NCBI GenBank assembly: GCA_017304945.1
Contig: JAFKLG010000072.1
Coordinates: 1-64,000 of the forward strand
Source of the DNA: Rhodospirillales bacterium
Lineage (GTDB): Bacteria > Pseudomonadota > Alphaproteobacteria > Acetobacterales > Acetobacteraceae
DNA length: 64,000 nt
Direction: 5' to 3'
The notes beneath the pieces were generated by a model. It saw only the letters and a list, made by a program, of their open reading frames with translations, made no database searches and was not told the origin of the DNA. Both the position numbers and the translations under genes were made by a program. Positions 1 to 9,054 of the stretch are shown here, in pieces. The stretch's first letter is position 1. Every line of letters starts with the position of its first letter.

Positions 1-63
1 GGAAGGCCTTAGGACCGCTCTTGCCAGCGAGCGCTGCGCCCGTGCGGACCGCGGCAGTCGCAT

Positions 64-158
64 TTCAACACAGAGTTGAGACGAGTTCAGGCGAGCCACA
101 GAGGATGTTAAAAACCTTCTCTGTGGCTCGTCTCAGCTCGCCTCAACTCCGTGTTGAA
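64..158. repeat. Long imperfect palindrome (REP/MITE-like hairpin)
   Basis: Two 40-base arms (64-103 and 119-158) are inverted copies of each other with about five mismatches, separated by a 15-base A/T-containing loop (104-118). The arms carry GAGCCACAGAG next to the loop and TTCAACAC at the outer ends. As RNA this would fold into one long hairpin. It lies downstream of hemF, and no ORF across it looks coding. It resembles dispersed palindromic elements seen in many environmental genomes; whether it has other copies in this genome cannot be told here. Confidence 0.7.
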
Positions 159-255
159 TCAAAGCTCTGACCACCCGCACAGACGCCGGTGGCGTACGCT
201 TGTCGAGCGGACGCTCATCAACCCGCCCCTCCCCCTCTCTCGGCAGCCTCCCGAC

Positions 256-1158
256 TCACGGCCACTTAACCTCGGGCGGCAGGCTCATCAGGATGGCCTC
301 CACGTTCCCCCCGGTCTTCAGCCCGAACAGCGTCCCCCGGTCGTGGATCAGGTTGAACTCCACATACCGCCCCCGCCGCACCAGCTGGTGCTCCCTCTCA
401 GCCGCGGTCCATTTCTCCGCGAACCGGCGGCGCACGATTGCGCCGTAGGCGGACCGGAACGCCTCCCCCACGTCGCGCACGAAATCGAAGTCCGCCGCCA
501 CGTCCCCCGAGTCGAGGTGGTCGAAGAAGATCCCCCCCGCCCCGCGCGGCTCGTTCCGGTGCGGCAGGAAGAAGTACCGGTCGCACCAATCCTTGAAGCG
601 CGGGTAGTACTCGGGGTCGTGCCGATCGCAGGCGGCGCGGAATGCGGCGTGGAAGCCGGCCGCGTCCTCCAGCGCCTCGGGCGCTTCGAGCCGCATCGGG
701 GTCAGGTCCCCGCCCCCGCCGAACCACCCCTTGGTGGTGACCAGCATGCGCGTGTTGAAATGCGCCGCCGGCACGCGCGGGCTCTGCATGTGCGCGACCA
801 GCGAAATGCCGGAGGCCCAGAACCGCGGATCCTCCGCGGCACCCGGGATCTGCGCGCGGAAATCGGGGCTGAACTCGCCCCAGACGGTGGAGACGTTCAC
901 CCCCACCTTCTCGAACACCCGGCCGCGCATCACGCTCATGACGCCGCCGCCGCCATCCGACCCGTCGGGCGTCGGACGCGACCAGGCGGTGCGTTCGAAC
1001 CGGCCCGCCGGCCGGTCCGAAACCGGCGCCGCGGCATCCTCGATCGACTCGAAATCGGCGCAGAGGCGGTCGCGCAGACCCTCGAACCAGGCGCGCGCCG
1101 TTGGCTTCAAGGCATCATGCCGAAGGGAAGCGGCGGAATCGTGGGGAATCAGGGTCAT
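256..1158 (-). CDS. hemF: Oxygen-dependent coproporphyrinogen-III oxidase
   Basis: This enzyme converts coproporphyrinogen III to protoporphyrinogen IX by two oxidative decarboxylations using O2, in the cytoplasmic haem pathway. The 300-residue product has the usual family length. The HemF block is intact: [11 protein letters not shown], then the [17 protein letters not shown] stretch and [14 protein letters not shown], which hold the conserved His, Arg and Asp residues. The reading frame stays open upstream to about 1419, but ATG 1158 is chosen because it gives the family length and has AGGA about 12 bases upstream, and the extra N-terminal sequence is low-complexity. It diverges from petA. 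Haem supply beside cytochrome bc1 genes makes biological sense, but that link is inference. Confidence 0.96.
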   Translation of the reverse strand: MTLIPHDSAASLRHDALKPTARAWFEGLRDRLCADFESIEDAAAPVSDRPAGRFERTAWSRPTPDGSDGGGGVMSVMRGRVFEKVGVNVSTVWGEFSPDFRAQIPGAAEDPRFWASGISLVAHMQSPRVPAAHFNTRMLVTTKGWFGGGGDLTPMRLEAPEALEDAAGFHAAFRAACDRHDPEYYPRFKDWCDRYFFLPHRNEPRGAGGIFFDHLDSGDVAADFDFVRDVGEAFRSAYGAIVRRRFAEKWTAAEREHQLVRRGRYVEFNLIHDRGTLFGLKTGGNVEAILMSLPPEVKWP

Positions 1159-1397
1159 CGGGGCTTGTTCCTGGGGCACAGAGAGGGTAGCCGGAGAACC
1201 AAGCCTGTTGGAGGGGGCGTGTTGCTTGGGGCGAACGCCGCCCCTAGACTGCGCGCCGCTTTCGCCTGGAACCTTCCGGCCCAGCATGGCACTCGCTTCG
1301 GGCGGATCCCAGGGTCCGTCCGCGGTTCGGCGCGCGTTGCGACGAGCCGTACCAGGTAACGACGTCCGCGTTCTTCGCGCGGGGAATTGAGGGGAAG
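1159..1397. promoter_or_regulatory. Divergent hemF/petA intergenic region
   Basis: This 239-base gap between divergently transcribed hemF and petA must hold promoters for both. A short hairpin, GGGGCG-AACGC-CGCCCC, is visible near 1226-1242. I could not assign convincing -35/-10 boxes or an FNR-type TTGAN6TCAA site. Confidence 0.4.
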
Positions 1398-1961
1398 ATG
1401 GCCGATCCGTCCGCCGCACACGCTCAGCCTGGCCACCCGGCCGACCCCAGCAAACGCGACTTCCTGCAATTGGTTGCGGGCGCAGGCGCTGTCATTGGGG
1501 CCGGCGCGATCGCCTGGTCGCTGGTCGATTCGATGAACCCGTCCAAGGACGTGCTCGCACTGTCCTCGGTCGAGGTCGATTTGGCGCCCATCCCCGAAGG
1601 CCAGGGGATCACCGTGGTCTGGCAGGGCAAGCCGATCTTCGTGCGCCACCGCACCACCGCCGAGGTGAAGGAGGCGGAGGATACCCCGCTCTCGGCACTG
1701 ATCGATCCGCAGACCGACCAGGCCCGCGTCAAGGCCGGCCACGCCATCTGGATCGTCGTGATCGGCATCTGCACCCATCTCGGCTGCGTGCCGCTGGGCA
1801 ACAAGCCCTCGGATCCGCGCGGCGAGTACGGCGGCTGGTTCTGCCCCTGTCACGGCAGCCAGTACGACGTGTCGGGCCGCGTCCGCCACGGGCCGGCGCC
1901 GCTCAACCTGGCGTTGCCCCCCTACGCCTTCGAGAGCGACAGCAAGATCAAGATCGGCTGA
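1398..1961 (+). CDS. petA: Ubiquinol-cytochrome c reductase Rieske iron-sulfur subunit
   Basis: This is the [2Fe-2S] subunit of complex III, which takes electrons from ubiquinol at the Qo site and passes them to cytochrome c1. It has 187 residues. A short cytoplasmic N-terminus is followed by a single hydrophobic anchor (about 24-42, with Gly/Ala-rich [13 protein letters not shown]), then the periplasmic Rieske fold. The cluster-binding boxes are CTHLGC (Cys125, His127, Cys130) and CPCHGS (Cys149, Cys151, His152), with a disulfide expected between Cys130 and Cys151. AGGGG precedes the ATG. It is first of three genes, with petB 41 bases downstream. An SKRDF run before the anchor resembles the Tat motif region of bacterial Rieske proteins. 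Confidence 0.97.
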   Translation: MADPSAAHAQPGHPADPSKRDFLQLVAGAGAVIGAGAIAWSLVDSMNPSKDVLALSSVEVDLAPIPEGQGITVVWQGKPIFVRHRTTAEVKEAEDTPLSALIDPQTDQARVKAGHAIWIVVIGICTHLGCVPLGNKPSDPRGEYGGWFCPCHGSQYDVSGRVRHGPAPLNLALPPYAFESDSKIKIG

Positions 1962-2002
1962 GACGCGGTGCCCCGCAGTCTCGCCCGGATAGGGAACCCC
2001 TC

Positions 2003-3271
2003 ATGGCCGGCCTGACCAAGAGCGACTTCAAGAATCCAGTGGTGAACTGGATCGACACCCGCCTGCCCATCTTCACGATGCTGCAGAAGGAATACGGGGT
2101 CTTTCCGACGCCACGGAACTTCAACTACCTGTGGAACTTCGGCGCCCTGGCCATGGTCAACCTGGTGATCATGATCGCCACGGGCATCTTCCTGGCGATG
2201 AACTACCAGCCGAACACGCTGCTGGCGTTCGACAGCGTGCAGCGCATCATGCGCGACGTGAACTTCGGCTGGCTGATCCGCTACGTGCACCAGAACGGTG
2301 CATCGATGTTCTTCATCGTCACCTACATCCACATCTTCCGCGGCATGTACTACGGCTCCTACAAGGCGCCGCGCGAACTGCTGTGGATGCTGGGCGTCGT
2401 GATCCTGCTGCTGATGATGGCGACCGCCTTCATGGGCTACGTGCTGCCTTGGGGCCAGATGTCCTACTGGGGCGCCACCGTCATCACCAACCTGTTCTCC
2501 GCCTTCCCCTGGATCGGCCCCAAGATCGTCACCCTGCTGTGGGGCGGCTTCGCGGTCGACCAGCCGACGCTGAACCGGTTCTTCTCGCTGCACTACCTGC
2601 TGCCGTTCGTCCTGGTCGGCGTGATCTTCCTCCACATCGCCGCGCTGCACATCACCGGGTCCAACAACCCGCTGGGCATCGACGTGAAGACCCCGCAGGA
2701 CACGCTGCCGTTCCACCCGTACTACACGATCAAGGACAGCGTCGGGATCTGCGTCTACCTGATCGTGTTCGCCATCTTCGTGTTCTTCTACCCGAACATG
2801 CTGGGCGACCCGAACAACTTCATCCCGGCCAACCCGCTGCAGACGCCCGCCGACATCGTGCCGGAATGGTACTTCCTCCCCTACTACGCCATTCTCCGCT
2901 CGGTGCCGAACAAGCTGCTCGGCGTCTGCCTGATGTTCGCCTCGATCCTGGTGCTGCTGGTGCTGCCCTGGCTCGACACCTCGCGCGTCCGCTCCGCCCG
3001 CTTCCGGCCGATCTATCGTCAGCTCATCTGGCTGTGGGTGCTCGCGGTCGTGCTGCTGGGCGTCTGCGGCGCCAACAAGCCGGAAGGCATCTGGGTGGTG
3101 CTGAGCCGCGTGGCGACGCTGTACTACTTCCTGCACTTCCTGGTCATCCTGCCGCTGCTGGGCAAGATCGAGCGGCCGCTGCCGCTGCCCGAGAGCATCA
3201 GCCGCGCGGTCACCGGCAAAGGCGGAGGGCCCCTGCCGACGGGCGCCGCCGCGACGATGGAGAAGCCCTGA
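2003..3271 (+). CDS. petB: Cytochrome b of the bc1 complex
   Basis: This is the dihaem membrane core of complex III, carrying the Qo and Qi quinone sites. The 422-residue product has eight or more hydrophobic segments. Haem-ligating histidine pairs are visible in helix B (RYVHQNG and [11 protein letters not shown]) and helix D (LHYLLPF and [14 protein letters not shown]). The Qo-site motif PEWYFLP is intact. The N-terminus has the usual amphipathic segment before the first transmembrane helix. It follows petA by 41 bases with AGGGA upstream, and its stop codon overlaps the petC start by one base (TGATG), which implies translational coupling. Confidence 0.98.
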   Translation: MAGLTKSDFKNPVVNWIDTRLPIFTMLQKEYGVFPTPRNFNYLWNFGALAMVNLVIMIATGIFLAMNYQPNTLLAFDSVQRIMRDVNFGWLIRYVHQNGASMFFIVTYIHIFRGMYYGSYKAPRELLWMLGVVILLLMMATAFMGYVLPWGQMSYWGATVITNLFSAFPWIGPKIVTLLWGGFAVDQPTLNRFFSLHYLLPFVLVGVIFLHIAALHITGSNNPLGIDVKTPQDTLPFHPYYTIKDSVGICVYLIVFAIFVFFYPNMLGDPNNFIPANPLQTPADIVPEWYFLPYYAILRSVPNKLLGVCLMFASILVLLVLPWLDTSRVRSARFRPIYRQLIWLWVLAVVLLGVCGANKPEGIWVVLSRVATLYYFLHFLVILPLLGKIERPLPLPESISRAVTGKGGGPLPTGAAATMEKP

Positions 3272-4050
3272 TGCGCGCGCTGCGTACCCTCCTGGCGGCC
3301 GGGACCATGGCCGCCGCCCTCCTGGCGGCGCCCGCCCTCACCCCGGCCACGGCCGAGGAAAACGTCCCGACCCCGCCCCCGCAGAACTGGAGCTTCAACG
3401 GCATCTTCGGCAGCTACGATCTCGCCGCCGCCCAGCGCGGCCTGCAGGTCTATGCCGAGGTCTGCTCCAACTGCCACTCGCTCAACCTGCTGCACTATCG
3501 CGACCTGGCCGGCATCGGCCTGACGCCGGCGCAGGTGAAGGCGTTCGCCTCGCAGTTCACCGTGCCGCAGGGCCTCGACGACCAGGGCAACCCGAAGGAC
3601 GGGCCGGCCACCCCGGCCGACAAGTTCCGCTCGCCCTTCCCCAACGAGAAGGCCGCCCGCGCCGCCAACAACGGCGCCCTGCCGCCCGACCTGTCGCTGA
3701 TCGTCAACGCCCGTGAGGGCCATGCCGACTACATCGACGCCATCCTGAACGGCTACGCAGACCCGCCGGCCGGCTTCAAGATGCAGGACGGGATGAACTA
3801 CAACAAATACTTCCCCGGCCATCAGATCGCGATGCCGCAGCCGCTGCACGACGGCCAGGTCACCTACACCGATGGTACGCCCACCAACATCAGCCAGATG
3901 GCGCATGACGTGGTGACGTTCCTCGAGTGGGCGGCCAACCCGGAAATGGTCGAACGGAAGCAGATGGGGATCCGCGTCGTCCTGTTCCTGGTGTTCATGA
4001 CCGGCCTGACCTACGCGGTGAAGCGCAAGATCTGGAGCAACGTCCACTGA
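3271..4050 (+). CDS. petC: Cytochrome c1 of the bc1 complex
   Basis: This periplasmic, membrane-anchored c-type cytochrome accepts electrons from the Rieske protein and passes them to soluble or membrane cytochrome c. The 259-residue precursor has a Sec signal ([11 protein letters not shown]...LTPATA, cleavage near 28), a covalent haem site CSNCH (Cys65, Cys68, His69), a conserved IAMPQPL region supplying the Met ligand, and a C-terminal transmembrane anchor (VVLFLVFMTGLTYAV) ending in basic residues. The start overlaps the petB stop by one base. It completes petABC. Confidence 0.97.
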   Translation: MRALRTLLAAGTMAAALLAAPALTPATAEENVPTPPPQNWSFNGIFGSYDLAAAQRGLQVYAEVCSNCHSLNLLHYRDLAGIGLTPAQVKAFASQFTVPQGLDDQGNPKDGPATPADKFRSPFPNEKAARAANNGALPPDLSLIVNAREGHADYIDAILNGYADPPAGFKMQDGMNYNKYFPGHQIAMPQPLHDGQVTYTDGTPTNISQMAHDVVTFLEWAANPEMVERKQMGIRVVLFLVFMTGLTYAVKRKIWSNVH

Positions 4051-4082
4051 GCGCCTCGCATAGCGGAGCCGCCGTCGAGCCC

Positions 4083-4940
4083 GTGATCGGGATCATCGGC
4101 GGCTCCGGCCTCTACGATATCGACGGGCTGACCGAGAAGACCTGGCAACAGGTCGAGACTCCCTGGGGCACCCCCTCCGACGCCCTGCTGGTCGGCCGTC
4201 TCGGCGGGGTGCGCTGCGTGTTCCTGCCACGCCATGGCCGCGGCCACCCGCTCTCCCCCACCCATCTCAACTACCGCGCCAACATCGATGCGCTGAAGCG
4301 GCTCGGCGTCACCGACGTGCTGTCACTCTCCGCGGTCGGCTCGCTGAAGGCGGAGCTGCCGCCCGGCCACTTCGTGATCGTCGACCAGTTCATCGACCGC
4401 TCCTTCGCCCGCGAGAAGAGCTTCTTCGGCGAAGGCATCGTCGCCCATGTCTCCATGGCGCACCCGGTCTGCACCCGTCTCGGCGACGCGCTGGAATCCG
4501 CGGCCCGCAAGCTGGCGCTGCCGGTCACCCGCGGCGGCACCTACCTGGTGATGGAAGGCCCGCAATTCTCCACCAAGGCGGAGAGCGAGCTCTACCGCTC
4601 CTGGGGCTGCAGCGTGATCGGCATGACCAACATGCCGGAGGCCAAGCTCGCCCGCGAGGCGGAGCTCTGCTACGCGACCGTCGCCATGGTCACCGACTAC
4701 GATTGCTGGCACCCCGACCACGACCACGTGACCGTCGAGGCGGTGGTGAAGGTGCTGCTCGAGAATGCCGACAAGGCGCGCGATCTGGTGCGCGCCGTGG
4801 TGCCCGGCCTCGGCGCGCCGCGCCCGCTCTGCACCAGCGGCTGCGACCGCGCGCTCGACAACGCCGTGATCACCGCGACCCATATGCGCGACCCGGCACT
4901 GGCCGCGAAACTGGACGCGGTGGCCGGCCGGGTGCTGTAG
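4083..4940 (+). CDS. mtnP: S-methyl-5'-thioadenosine phosphorylase
   Basis: This enzyme phosphorolyses 5'-methylthioadenosine, the polyamine-synthesis by-product, to adenine and methylthioribose-1-phosphate for methionine and purine salvage. The 285-residue product shows the phosphate-binding GGSGLY at the N-terminus, [30 protein letters not shown], and the MTAP-diagnostic [15 protein letters not shown] followed by VTDYDCWH. The GTG at 4083 is chosen because the next residues (VIGIIGGSG) align with family N-termini; no ATG precedes it in frame after the petC stop. It follows petC by 32 bases and may be read with that operon. A purine-nucleoside phosphorylase is the alternative, but the MPEA motif favours MTAP. 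Confidence 0.93.
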   Translation: MIGIIGGSGLYDIDGLTEKTWQQVETPWGTPSDALLVGRLGGVRCVFLPRHGRGHPLSPTHLNYRANIDALKRLGVTDVLSLSAVGSLKAELPPGHFVIVDQFIDRSFAREKSFFGEGIVAHVSMAHPVCTRLGDALESAARKLALPVTRGGTYLVMEGPQFSTKAESELYRSWGCSVIGMTNMPEAKLAREAELCYATVAMVTDYDCWHPDHDHVTVEAVVKVLLENADKARDLVRAVVPGLGAPRPLCTSGCDRALDNAVITATHMRDPALAAKLDAVAGRVL

Positions 4941-4972
4941 CCAGCCGCCCCCACCGCGGAGTACCAAGCGGC

Positions 4973-5470
4973 ATGGCAGCCGCCCCCAAGACCAACGCCC
5001 CGGCGTTCTGGAAGACCAAGACGCTGGAGGAGATGACGCCGGACGAGTGGGAGTCGCTCTGCGACGGCTGTGGGCGCTGCTGCCTGCACAAGCTGCGCGA
5101 CGACGACACCCAGGCGCTGTCCTTCACCAACGTCGCCTGCCGCCTGCTCGACCTCGAGAGCTGCGGGTGCTCGAAATACGAGCGGCGGCATCGCTACGTG
5201 CCCGACTGCGTCCGCCTCACCCCGGCGACCGTGCGCGAGATCGACTGGCTGCCGCCCAGTTGCGCCTATCGCCGCCTCGCCGAGGGCGGCGACCTCGCCT
5301 GGTGGCACCCGCTCGTCTCGGGCGATCCGAACACCGTGCACGCCGCCGGCATCTCGGTTCGCGGCCGCGTGGTGAGCGAGCGCAAGGCCGGCCCGCTCGA
5401 GCACCATATCGTCGACTGGCCCGGTCGCCTGCCGCGCGCCCGCCGCCCCCAGAAGGAGACCAAGGAATGA
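4973..5470 (+). CDS. YcgN/UPF0260-family cysteine-cluster protein
   Basis: This 165-residue cytosolic protein belongs to the YcgN family, thought to bind a metal or iron-sulfur cluster; its function is not established. Conserved features are [21 protein letters not shown] at the N-terminus and a Cys-rich core: CDGCGRCC, then CRLLD, SCGCSKY and PDCVRL. W-W-HPL and the SGDPNTVH segment follow, and the C-terminus is basic. ATG 4973 lies 32 bases after mtnP. Its stop overlaps the next gene's start by four bases (ATGA), indicating coupled translation with the DapA-like enzyme. Confidence 0.9.
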   Translation: MAAAPKTNAPAFWKTKTLEEMTPDEWESLCDGCGRCCLHKLRDDDTQALSFTNVACRLLDLESCGCSKYERRHRYVPDCVRLTPATVREIDWLPPSCAYRRLAEGGDLAWWHPLVSGDPNTVHAAGISVRGRVVSERKAGPLEHHIVDWPGRLPRARRPQKETKE

Positions 5471-6384
5471 AGAACGCCCTGTTCGGCGGCGTGAATGCCG
5501 CCGTGCTGACCCCGATGCATGCCGATCTCTCGCCCGACCTGGACCGCATGGCGGCGCATTGCCGCTGGCTGCTCGCCAACGGCTGCAACGGGCTGGGCGT
5601 GCTGGGCACCACGGGCGAAGCCGCCAGCCTCGGGGTCGCCGAACGGATCGCCGTGGTGGACGGGCTGGTGGCGCGCGGCATTCCGGCCGCGAAGATGATG
5701 CCGGGCACCGGCACCGCGGCCCTCACCGACACGGTGGAGCTGACCCGCGCCGCCGAACGCGCCGGCTGCCGCGGCGCCCTGCTGCTGCCCCCCTTCTACT
5801 ACAAGAACCCGTCCGACGACGGGCTGTTCGCCTATTTCTCCGAGGTCGTGCAGCGGGTCGGCGGCGAGATCGCCCTGTATCTCTACAACTTCCCGCAGCA
5901 ATCCGCGGTGCCGTTCGGCGTTCCCCTGATCGAGCGGCTGTTGAAGGCGTATCCCGGCAAGTTCCGCGGCATCAAGGACAGCTCCGGCTCGTATGAGAAC
6001 GGGCTGTCCTATGTGGAGGCGTTCGCGAAGGACGGGTTCGAGGTGTATGCCGGCGACGACACGCTGCTGAAGCCGCTGCTCGAGAAGGGCGCGGCCGGCT
6101 GCATCACCGCCGCCTCCAACGTCAACTGCAGCGTGGGCGCGCGGGTCTATGCGGGCTCGACCACCGCCGACGGCATCGCGGCGCACGCCGTGCTCTCCGC
6201 CACGCGCAAGGCGGTGATCTCGGTGCCGCTGATTTCGGGCCTGAAGGCGCTGGTCGCGCGCAACACCGGCGATCCGGCGTGGGAGACGATCCGGCCGCCG
6301 CACCTGAAGCTGACGGCGGCGCAGAAGGCGGCGCTGTTCGACGTGTTCGACGCGACGGGGATTGCGTTGCCCAAGGCTGCCTGA
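5467..6384 (+). CDS. DapA-family class I aldolase/lyase (dihydrodipicolinate synthase-like)
   Basis: This is a 305-residue TIM-barrel enzyme of the DHDPS/N-acetylneuraminate lyase superfamily, which forms a Schiff base with pyruvate or another 2-oxo acid. Visible are [13 protein letters not shown] (Thr48-Thr49), the catalytic Tyr140 in YLYNFP and the Schiff-base Lys170 in GIKDSSGS. In true DapA an Arg after the YN-P motif binds aspartate semialdehyde. Here the segment is [11 protein letters not shown] with no Arg, so lysine biosynthesis is doubtful and a catabolic aldolase or dehydratase role is more likely. It is coupled to the YcgN gene by a 4-base overlap. The substrate cannot be named from sequence. 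Confidence 0.88.
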   Translation: MKNALFGGVNAAVLTPMHADLSPDLDRMAAHCRWLLANGCNGLGVLGTTGEAASLGVAERIAVVDGLVARGIPAAKMMPGTGTAALTDTVELTRAAERAGCRGALLLPPFYYKNPSDDGLFAYFSEVVQRVGGEIALYLYNFPQQSAVPFGVPLIERLLKAYPGKFRGIKDSSGSYENGLSYVEAFAKDGFEVYAGDDTLLKPLLEKGAAGCITAASNVNCSVGARVYAGSTTADGIAAHAVLSATRKAVISVPLISGLKALVARNTGDPAWETIRPPHLKLTAAQKAALFDVFDATGIALPKAA

Positions 6385-6440
6385 GAGTCGGGTCCACGCC
6401 GGGGGAACACTCCCGGCGCCGGTGGCGTTCGGGGCGCTTG

Positions 6441-6534
6441 GGGGCGTCCCGGCGACGGTGCCATCCGATGCGCTGGATGGAGCCGCACTGCTCCGGGGAC
6501 ATCCCGCCGACGCTGCCATCCGATGCGCTTGATG
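6441..6534. repeat. Direct repeat, two ~40-bp units
   Basis: Units at about 6441-6480 and 6495-6534 share the core GCCATCCGATGCGCT and match at most positions around it, with a period of about 55 bases. They lie just after the DapA-like gene and adjoin the inverted repeat at 6534-6716. No coding frame across them is convincing. Confidence 0.65.
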
Positions 6535-6716
6535 AAACCGCAGATGCCCGCGGATGAACGCAGATGGGCCGGTGGCGGCTGGCGGGCTGTTGCCAGGATC
6601 CGGTCGGTTTCAGCTAGAAATGCGCTTCGCGCGCTCGCCTGAACGCGGCTGAAGGGGGTACGGAGAGGCCGGCGGCAACGCCCTATCTGCGTTCATCCGC
6701 GTTCATCCGCGGTTTC
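6534..6716. repeat. Inverted repeat with ~35-bp arms (MITE-like)
   Basis: The left arm (6534-6567) and right arm (6681-6716) are inverted copies with only three or four differences. Both contain GCGGATGAACGCAGAT, and the right arm also contains GTTCATCCGC twice in tandem. The 113-base interior shows no coding frame. The 6385-6774 interval between the lyase and the sulfur dioxygenase is otherwise empty. Size and structure resemble a small non-autonomous element or a folded RNA. Confidence 0.65.
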
Positions 6717-6774
6717 GAACGTATGCGTGCCCCCTCTTGGCGGAGCGGCCCCGCGCCCCGCGTGCATCTGCAGT

Positions 6775-7827
6775 TTACGCTGCCTCCGGCGCGGACAGGG
6801 GTCGGTGGATCGCCGCGCCGCTCCGTCCCAGAGCCGTGAGGCCGCCGTGAAGGTGGAACGCCGTGGCGAGGCCGGCCTCGCGGGCCGCCTGCACCGCCAT
6901 CGCCGACCGCTCCCCGAAGGCGCAGACGAAGACCAGCCGCCGCCCCGTCGCCGCGGCGAGTTCGTGCAGCATGCCGCCGGGCGCCAGCGCCTCGGACAGC
7001 GCGCCGTAGGGGGCATGCACCGCGCCCGGAAGACAGCCCGACTTGTCGCGCTCGCAGCGCTCCCGCAGATCGACCAGCACGGCGTTCGACAACGCGGCGA
7101 GTTGGTCCGGCATCACCGCCCAGCCGCGCGCCGCCACCTGGCTCTGGTCCAGGCCCTGGCGCATGTTGGCCGGCACCGCCACGTCCATCATCTTCGGATT
7201 GGCGAGGTTCAGTCCGTTCATCAGCGCCACGTACTCGTCGACCGACGTGACCTGCAGGCGCGGATTGCAGCGGCGCTCCTCCCCGATCGTGCTGACCATC
7301 TCGCCTTTGTAGTCGTGCGCCGGATAGACGAGCGTCTCCTCCGGCAGGCGCAACAGGCGACCGAACAGGGACTCGTACTGGGCGCGCGGATCGCCGTTCT
7401 GGAAATCGGTCCGCCCGGTGCCGCGGATCAGCAGCGTGTCGCCAGTGAACACCCGGTCCTGCATGCGGAAGCAGTACGAATCATCGGTGTGCCCCGGCGT
7501 GTAGAGCGCCTCGAGCTCGATCCCCTCGATCGCCAGCCGGTCGCCATCCGCCACGCGCATCGACACCACGTCCACGCTCGACTGCTCGCCCATCACCGTG
7601 ACGCAGCGCGTCTGGTCGCGCAGCGCGCCTAGGCCGGTGACGTGGTCGGCATGCAGGTGCGTGTCCACGGCCTTCACCAGGCGCAGATCGAGGTCGCGAA
7701 TCAGGCGCAGATACTGGTCCACGCGCTCCACCACCGGGTCGATGATCAGCGCCTCTCCTCCGCGACGGCTGGCAAGAACATAGGTGTAGGTGCCCGAGGT
7801 CGCATCGAACAACTGGCGGAAGATCAT
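6775..7827 (-). CDS. Persulfide dioxygenase-rhodanese fusion (ETHE1-like MBL + rhodanese)
   Basis: The N-terminal ETHE1-type metallo-beta-lactamase domain (about 1-235) oxidises glutathione persulfide to sulfite. The C-terminal rhodanese domain (about 245-345) transfers sulfane sulfur. Metal ligands are HLHADH (His57, His59, Asp61, His62), His113 in TPGHTDD, Asp130 in FTGD and His171 in YPAHDYKGE. The rhodanese loop is C-A-F-G-E-R with Cys302. ATG 7827 is preferred over an upstream ATG at 7938 because AGGAG sits at the right distance and MIFRQLFD is the family N-terminus. An AGTATACT palindrome lies just upstream. The role is sulfide detoxification, feeding sulfite that CysIJ, encoded about 12 kb away, could reduce. 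Confidence 0.94.
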   Translation of the reverse strand: MIFRQLFDATSGTYTYVLASRRGGEALIIDPVVERVDQYLRLIRDLDLRLVKAVDTHLHADHVTGLGALRDQTRCVTVMGEQSSVDVVSMRVADGDRLAIEGIELEALYTPGHTDDSYCFRMQDRVFTGDTLLIRGTGRTDFQNGDPRAQYESLFGRLLRLPEETLVYPAHDYKGEMVSTIGEERRCNPRLQVTSVDEYVALMNGLNLANPKMMDVAVPANMRQGLDQSQVAARGWAVMPDQLAALSNAVLVDLRERCERDKSGCLPGAVHAPYGALSEALAPGGMLHELAAATGRRLVFVCAFGERSAMAVQAAREAGLATAFHLHGGLTALGRSGAAIHRPLSAPEAA

Positions 7828-7851
7828 GATCGTCTCCTGGGAGTGTTCGGT

Positions 7852-7863
7852 AGAGTATACTAT
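7852..7863. promoter_or_regulatory. Candidate operator palindrome upstream of persulfide dioxygenase
   Basis: AGTATACT (7854-7861) sits about 27 bases before the ATG of the minus-strand dioxygenase gene, and the dyad extends imperfectly to a 12-base AGAGTATACTAT. It is an A/T island in GC-rich DNA. Related persulfide dioxygenase genes are often controlled by sulfane-sulfur-sensing ArsR-type repressors (BigR/SqrR) that bind AT-rich dyads. No such regulator gene is in the window, so this is inference. Confidence 0.4.
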
Positions 7864-8004
7864 GCTTCCATTGAGGCCTCTGGTGCCAGAATATTCGATT
7901 GATCCTGCCGCTTCCGCCCGGCGCGGCGTCTGTTCCACCGCTGCGGTTGTCCCGGTCGGACGCGACGGCTAGCGTGACGGCAACGATCGGAGGAACACGC
8001 CGCC

Positions 8005-8913
8005 ATGCCCTCGCCGCTGCCCGCGCTCAGCCTCGTTGCCGTTCCCGGCCGCCGGCGTCGCACCATCGAGATCGCGCAGGAGATCGAGCGCCGCGGCTTC
8101 GCCGGCATCTACTCCCCCTCCATGTTCGGCAACATGTCGCTCTGCGAGGCGTTGGCCTGGAACACGCACAGCATGCCGTTCGGCACCGCGATCGCGCCGA
8201 TCTACCAGCGCACCGTCTCCGACTTCGCCCAGAGCGCCGCCGCGATGCACGAGATCTCCGGCGGCCGGTTCCGGCTCGGTATCGGCGTCGCGCACGGCCC
8301 CTCGCATGTGCGCATGGGCGTGACGCCTGGCAAGCCGCTGGGCGACATTCGCAGCTTCGTCGAGCGCTTCCGCGCGCAGGAGGGGTTGGGTCCGCTCCCC
8401 CCGGTCGTCATCGCGGCGCTGCGGCGCAAGATGGTGGCGCTGGCCGGCGAGATCGCCGAAGGCGTGGTGTTCGCCAATGCCTGCCGCTCCCACATGGCGG
8501 CCTCGCTCGCCGCCCTGCCGGCCGCCAAGCGGGACGACCCCGACTTCTTCATCGGCAACATGATCCCGACCTGCATCAGCGACGACGTGGAAGCAGCGAA
8601 GGCAGTCAACCGACGGACGCTGACCAGCTACGGGTTCCTGCCGAACTACCGCAACTACTGGAAGGAGGCGGGCTACGTGGAGGAAATGGAGGCGATCGAG
8701 CGCGCGATCGCCGAGGGCCGCAACGAGGACGTGCCCAAATGCTTCTCCGACCGCTGGCTCGCGGACAACACGCTGTTCGGCCCGGCGGCGAAGGTGCGCG
8801 AGGGCGTCGAGGCCTGGCGCGCGGCCGGCATCCGCACGCCGATCGTGGTCCCCTCCTCGGCCGCCGGAAATCAGCTCAAGGCGCTCGAGGAGGTGTTCGC
8901 GGCGTTCGGGTAG
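8005..8913 (+). CDS. LLM-class flavin-dependent oxidoreductase
   Basis: This 302-residue protein is related to the luciferase-like monooxygenase/F420-reductase superfamily (TIM barrel binding FMN or F420). Supporting features are the early EIERRGFAGIYSPSMFG strand-helix, GTAIAPIYQRTVSDFAQSAA, EISGGRFRLGIGVAHGPSH (the classic GR-LG-G segment) and a C-terminal PIVVPSS strand. GGAGG lies about 12 bases before ATG 8005. It stands alone, diverging from the persulfide dioxygenase gene. Cofactor and substrate cannot be decided from sequence. Confidence 0.9.
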   Translation: MPSPLPALSLVAVPGRRRRTIEIAQEIERRGFAGIYSPSMFGNMSLCEALAWNTHSMPFGTAIAPIYQRTVSDFAQSAAAMHEISGGRFRLGIGVAHGPSHVRMGVTPGKPLGDIRSFVERFRAQEGLGPLPPVVIAALRRKMVALAGEIAEGVVFANACRSHMAASLAALPAAKRDDPDFFIGNMIPTCISDDVEAAKAVNRRTLTSYGFLPNYRNYWKEAGYVEEMEAIERAIAEGRNEDVPKCFSDRWLADNTLFGPAAKVREGVEAWRAAGIRTPIVVPSSAAGNQLKALEEVFAAFG

Positions 8914-9054
8914 CCGACCCCGGGTGCCAGACGGCGTCTTGCCCCATCGGGGCGCGCCGGCAGTGCTGTCGTCCCGCCGGGGCGCGCCGGCGGGGCTCGC
9001 CCATCTGGGCGGCCGCCACGCTCCGGCGCTCTCCCGCGTGGGGAGAGCCGGCGT

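Noticed and set aside
151..1390. Long plus-strand frames opposite hemF
   Set aside because: They are antisense to hemF, have Arg/Pro/His-rich composition, and show no family motifs. High GC makes such antisense frames common.
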